Source: Pedobacter sp. MR2016-24
GTDB lineage: Bacteria > Bacteroidota > Bacteroidia > Sphingobacteriales > Sphingobacteriaceae
Assembly: GCF_026239655.1 (NCBI RefSeq)
Contig: NZ_JAPIVO010000006.1
Location: 62,001-126,000 of the forward strand
Length of the DNA: 64,000 nt
Direction: 5' to 3'
A program made the translations under genes and the position numbers. Of this stretch, positions 61,521-64,000 are shown one piece after another (within the stretch, counting starts at the first letter, position 1; every line of letters begins with the position of its first letter). The notes under the pieces were generated by a model. That model made no database searches. It was given only the letters and a program-made list of their open reading frames with translations, and was not told where the DNA came from.

Positions 61521-62165
61521 TTAGATTTTCGTTCCATAAGCAAGATCACCTGCATCCCCAAGCCCCGGAACAATATAAGCTTTGGAAGTCATTTCTTCAT
61601 CTATAGCACCAATCCATAACCTGGCCTGCGGTAAGTTGGCCCGTACATGTTTAATGCCCTCGGCACTGGCGATAGCTGCGACGATATGTAACTCCCTGAT
61701 CTGATATTGTGCGATCAGCTCTTTACAGCATAAGACCATACTCAGACCTGTGGCCAGCATCGGGTCTGCCATAATAATTACTTTATCCGTAAGATCCGGT
61801 GCAGAAATATAATCCACCTGTATTTCCACATCACCGCTATGATGCGGCTTGCGGTAAGCAGAGATAAATGCAGACTCTGCCTGGTCGAAAATATGGAGGA
61901 GGCCCTGATGCATAGGTAATCCTGCCCTCATGATCGTAGCCAAAACGGGCTGTTTTTCCAATTGCTGTGATGCTGCTATCCCCAGCGGGGTTTTGGTTGC
62001 TGTTGGTGTATAGCTAAGTGTTTTACTGATTTCCCATGCGAAAAATTCGCCAAGGCGTTCCAGGTTCTTACGGAAACGCATCGCATCACGCTGGATATTT
62101 TCATCGCGCAGTTCGGCAATAAAAATATTCGCAATAGAATTAATTTTACTCAGGTTGAATATCAT
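61521..62165 (-). CDS. upp: Uracil phosphoribosyltransferase
   Basis: Uracil salvage (EC 2.4.2.9), uracil + PRPP to UMP. The start is placed at 62165 (MIFNLSKINS); a longer frame from 62234 would overlap the upstream gene by 89 bp and add residues unlike the family. 214 residues result, the normal size. Visible are RFRKNLERLGEFFAWEISK, the PRPP-binding ADPMLATGLSM (a D-P-M-L-A-T-G) and GLGDAGDLAYGT at the C-terminus, as in Upp. It overlaps the DUF7033 gene by 20 bp. Confidence 0.94.
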   Translation of the reverse strand: MIFNLSKINSIANIFIAELRDENIQRDAMRFRKNLERLGEFFAWEISKTLSYTPTATKTPLGIAASQQLEKQPVLATIMRAGLPMHQGLLHIFDQAESAFISAYRKPHHSGDVEIQVDYISAPDLTDKVIIMADPMLATGLSMVLCCKELIAQYQIRELHIVAAIASAEGIKHVRANLPQARLWIGAIDEEMTSKAYIVPGLGDAGDLAYGTKI

Positions 62166-63273
62166 CAGGTAAAGATAAAAAATTGGAAAGCAATTGTGTA
62201 TAAAGTCTTCTTCCAATTTTACCCTTGCCCGCATCCGGCAGCGTTTCTTTATGCCATACGATGTAAAAACTGCCGCTCAAAAGCTGTACATGCTGAATCA
62301 GGGAGCCCCATTTGCTTAGCGTAGCATCTATGTTGAAAGTCCTGTTACGGCCCAGCATCAAATCATTCACGGCAATCGGATGGATACGGAGATGGGTGGT
62401 TTTCTCCAGCTGCAGATCGTACCATAAAAACGGCGTGCAGGTACCTGCCCTAAATCCCGGAGTATTCAGGTAGCCCATCCTGTAATCATTCGCCACACCG
62501 TTTTTTAACAGTTCAAGATAACTGTTGGGCAGGCTGACCTGACGGTTATTGTCCTGATCGATCTGTTGTGCAGGCTGGGTAAAGTAGATGGGTTTTAACT
62601 GATATTTTTCATGTTGCCCATTCAGGAATAGTTGCAGATTGGTGGTCTTGGCGGGTACAGGAGCAGATTTTTTGATAAAAGGTAAGCGCTCCAGGAAACG
62701 GAAAGAATTTTTGATAACATCCATCAGACTGTGGTCTGAACAGTCATGCATACAAATCAGCGGGTGGAATTCAAAAGTCTTTTTACCAAAATGTAGTGCA
62801 GGATACCGTTTCAGCAGGATATTTTTCAGCATTAATGCCCAGCCATCTATAACGGGGAATTCCAGCATTTTCAATTTGTTCTGTAAACTGTATTCTGCAG
62901 GGTAATACGCATCGGCTCCTGCCTTAAAAGGAAGATATTCTTCGAAGCGGCTAACAAAATAAAATGCCGCTGCAAAAACATCAAAGGGTAAACTGCTGTT
63001 ATCAACTGCAAAAGGCACAATCATGTCACCGAAAGTGGTCGTTTTTATATTCGGCCGCACTATGGTGTGAGAAAGAAGAAGATCTGAGTTTTTAAAAAAT
63101 GGCTCATTTGATACCGGTTGATCAGCGTAGGTAATCTTGGGCAGCGCAGAAGATTTGAACTCAGCAAGATTTGAACTAAAGCCAACTTCTGTTTTCAGGA
63201 TATCGCTGAAGATAAAGTTAAATACATATTTTATCCTCGGTGTAAGCAGCGGAACATAAACCAATAGTTTCAT
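62146..63273 (-). CDS. DUF7033-type polysaccharide-deacetylase-like protein with degenerate active site
   Basis: 375 residues. The N-terminal half (VPFAVDNSSLPFDVFAAAFYFVSRFEEYLPF) is what I know as DUF7033, found N-terminal to deacetylase domains in Bacteroidota. The C-terminal half has RAGTCTPFLWYDLQLEKTTHLRIHP, as in these deacetylases (RAGTCTPFLWYD). However, where the P-T-x-D-x-D catalytic motif should lie, this protein has HPLICMHDCSD (170-180), so the metal-binding Asp residues appear lost, and the total length is shorter than usual. It may be a non-catalytic paralogue. Overlaps upp by 20 bp. Confidence 0.72.
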   Translation of the reverse strand: MKLLVYVPLLTPRIKYVFNFIFSDILKTEVGFSSNLAEFKSSALPKITYADQPVSNEPFFKNSDLLLSHTIVRPNIKTTTFGDMIVPFAVDNSSLPFDVFAAAFYFVSRFEEYLPFKAGADAYYPAEYSLQNKLKMLEFPVIDGWALMLKNILLKRYPALHFGKKTFEFHPLICMHDCSDHSLMDVIKNSFRFLERLPFIKKSAPVPAKTTNLQLFLNGQHEKYQLKPIYFTQPAQQIDQDNNRQVSLPNSYLELLKNGVANDYRMGYLNTPGFRAGTCTPFLWYDLQLEKTTHLRIHPIAVNDLMLGRNRTFNIDATLSKWGSLIQHVQLLSGSFYIVWHKETLPDAGKGKIGRRLYTQLLSNFLSLPDDIQPE

Positions 63274-63326
63274 GATGTCTATAAATTTAGGATATAATCA
63301 CGACAATTCAATACATCAATAATTCT

Positions 63327-63334
63327 TATATTTG
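63327..63334 (+). promoter_or_regulatory. Putative -7 promoter element of uvrB
   Basis: TATATTTG fits TAnnTTTG, 7 bp before the uvrB ATG at 63342, so the transcript would have almost no leader. No -33 box seen. No LexA-type box recognised. Confidence 0.45.
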
Positions 63335-63341
63335 ATATTCT

Positions 63342-64000
63342 ATGAAATTTCAACTTGTTTCAGATTATAAACCAACGGGTGATCAGCCTGCTGCGATTAA
63401 ACAATTGGTAGAAGGTGTAAATAATGATGAACATTATCAGACCTTGCTGGGTGTTACGGGTTCTGGTAAAACTTTTACCGTGGCCAACGTGATCCAGCAG
63501 ACGCAAAAACCTACGCTGATCCTGAGTCATAATAAAACACTGGCCGCTCAGTTATATGGAGAATTTAAACAGTTCTTTCCTGAAAATCAGGTGAATTACT
63601 TTGTTTCCTACTATGATTATTATCAGCCTGAGGCTTATATGCCCAGCAGCAATACTTACATAGAAAAGGATTTAAGTATCAATGAAGAGATTGAGAAACT
63701 ACGACTCAGAACTACCTCCGCACTGATGTCCGGCAGGAGGGATGTCATCGTTGTCTCTTCTATTTCCTGCATCTATGGTATGGGAAATCCGGAAGATTTC
63801 TCCAGATCTGTATTCCGTTTTGCAGTAGGAACACGTATTTCAAGAAATACTTTTTTACATAGCCTGGTAGAAATTTTATATGCAAGGACCATCACTGATT
63901 TTAAGCGTGGTACCTTCAGGGTGAAGGGGGATACGGTAGATATTTTTCCGGCCTATCTGGATAATGCTTACCGTGTATCTTTTTTTGGTGACGATATTGA
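63342..64000 (+). CDS. uvrB: Excinuclease ABC subunit B, 5' part only
   Basis: DNA-damage recognition helicase of nucleotide excision repair. The gene runs off the end of the window; 219 full codons are visible. Start MKFQLVSDYKPTGDQPAAI is the family N-terminus. Walker A is GVTGSGKT (37-44), and the damage-probing beta-hairpin is YYDYYQPEAY (90-99). DVIVVSSISCIYGMGNPE follows (parts VVSSISCIYG). No frameshift in the visible part. Divergent from the DUF7033 gene. Confidence 0.97.
   Translation, partial: MKFQLVSDYKPTGDQPAAIKQLVEGVNNDEHYQTLLGVTGSGKTFTVANVIQQTQKPTLILSHNKTLAAQLYGEFKQFFPENQVNYFVSYYDYYQPEAYMPSSNTYIEKDLSINEEIEKLRLRTTSALMSGRRDVIVVSSISCIYGMGNPEDFSRSVFRFAVGTRISRNTFLHSLVEILYARTITDFKRGTFRVKGDTVDIFPAYLDNAYRVSFFGDDI

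Noticed and set aside
1..64000. tRNA, rRNA, CRISPR arrays, insertion sequences, integrase or prophage genes
   Set aside because: No cloverleaf-like tRNA, rRNA segment, regular spacer array, transposase or phage gene was seen on either strand; absence is by reading, not by a tool.

Overview
The window looks like a chromosomal segment of a Bacteroidota species close to Pedobacter (Sphingobacteriaceae). The basis is: a SusC/SusD outer-membrane pair with an ECF sigma factor and FecR, a GldJ-type gliding lipoprotein, a DUF6266 protein, a short Bacteroidota-style NuoG, and repeated promoter -7 elements of the form TAnnTTTG. I saw no rRNA, tRNA, CRISPR array, insertion sequence or phage gene. Most of the window is core chromosome; the accessory-looking parts are 35.5-39.2 kb, 44-50.5 kb and 51-61 kb.

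Layout. 0-2 kb: the 3' end of an S9 (DPP4-like) peptidase and two small conserved proteins. 2.3-7 kb: metK (minus strand) with what reads as an extended-loop SAM-II riboswitch in its leader, then a lipid-kinase-like gene, a SUI1/eIF1 homologue and pckA. 7-13 kb: an energy-transduction cluster (exbB, exbD, exbD, tonB, a small membrane protein, a PstS-like lipoprotein, a TPR protein). 13.1-26 kb: a complete 14-gene nuoA-N operon for respiratory complex I. NuoG lacks the large C-terminal domain and has a rearranged cysteine set where cluster N7 would sit. 26-30.5 kb: DedA, inorganic pyrophosphatase, a CNNM/HlyC membrane protein, rsmE, a DUF4159 protein and a stand-alone biotin carboxyl carrier. 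30.5-35.4 kb: gldJ, ispF, a small lipoprotein, pirin, YceI, a Crp-type regulator and a 52-residue FeoB-associated-type protein.

35.5-39.2 kb holds a tight four-gene minus-strand operon: an SDR-like Rossmann protein, a YbdK/GCS2 carboxylate-amine ligase, a class-I glutamine amidotransferase and an ATP-grasp protein. It has the parts needed to build a small amide or peptide metabolite whose identity cannot be read from sequence, and it is my best candidate for an undescribed pathway. 39-44 kb: typA/bipA, an SDR reductase, a penicillin-binding-like hydrolase and a DJ-1/PfpI protein. 44-50.5 kb: a surface-polysaccharide cluster (Wzx-like flippase, three glycosyltransferases, three methyltransferases). 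51-61 kb: a sigma/FecR/SusC/SusD/DUF5689/Tat-exported phosphoesterase locus, probably an inducible uptake system for a phosphorylated substrate. 61-64 kb: a YjjG-like nucleotidase, upp, a DUF7033 protein with a degenerate deacetylase motif, and the 5' end of uvrB.

The main regulatory calls are the metK riboswitch with its promoter, promoters before exbB, nuoA and several others, long perfect bidirectional terminators between convergent genes, and a terminator-like hairpin between nuoA and nuoB. All functional calls are by recognition of motifs and family resemblance; no search was run.
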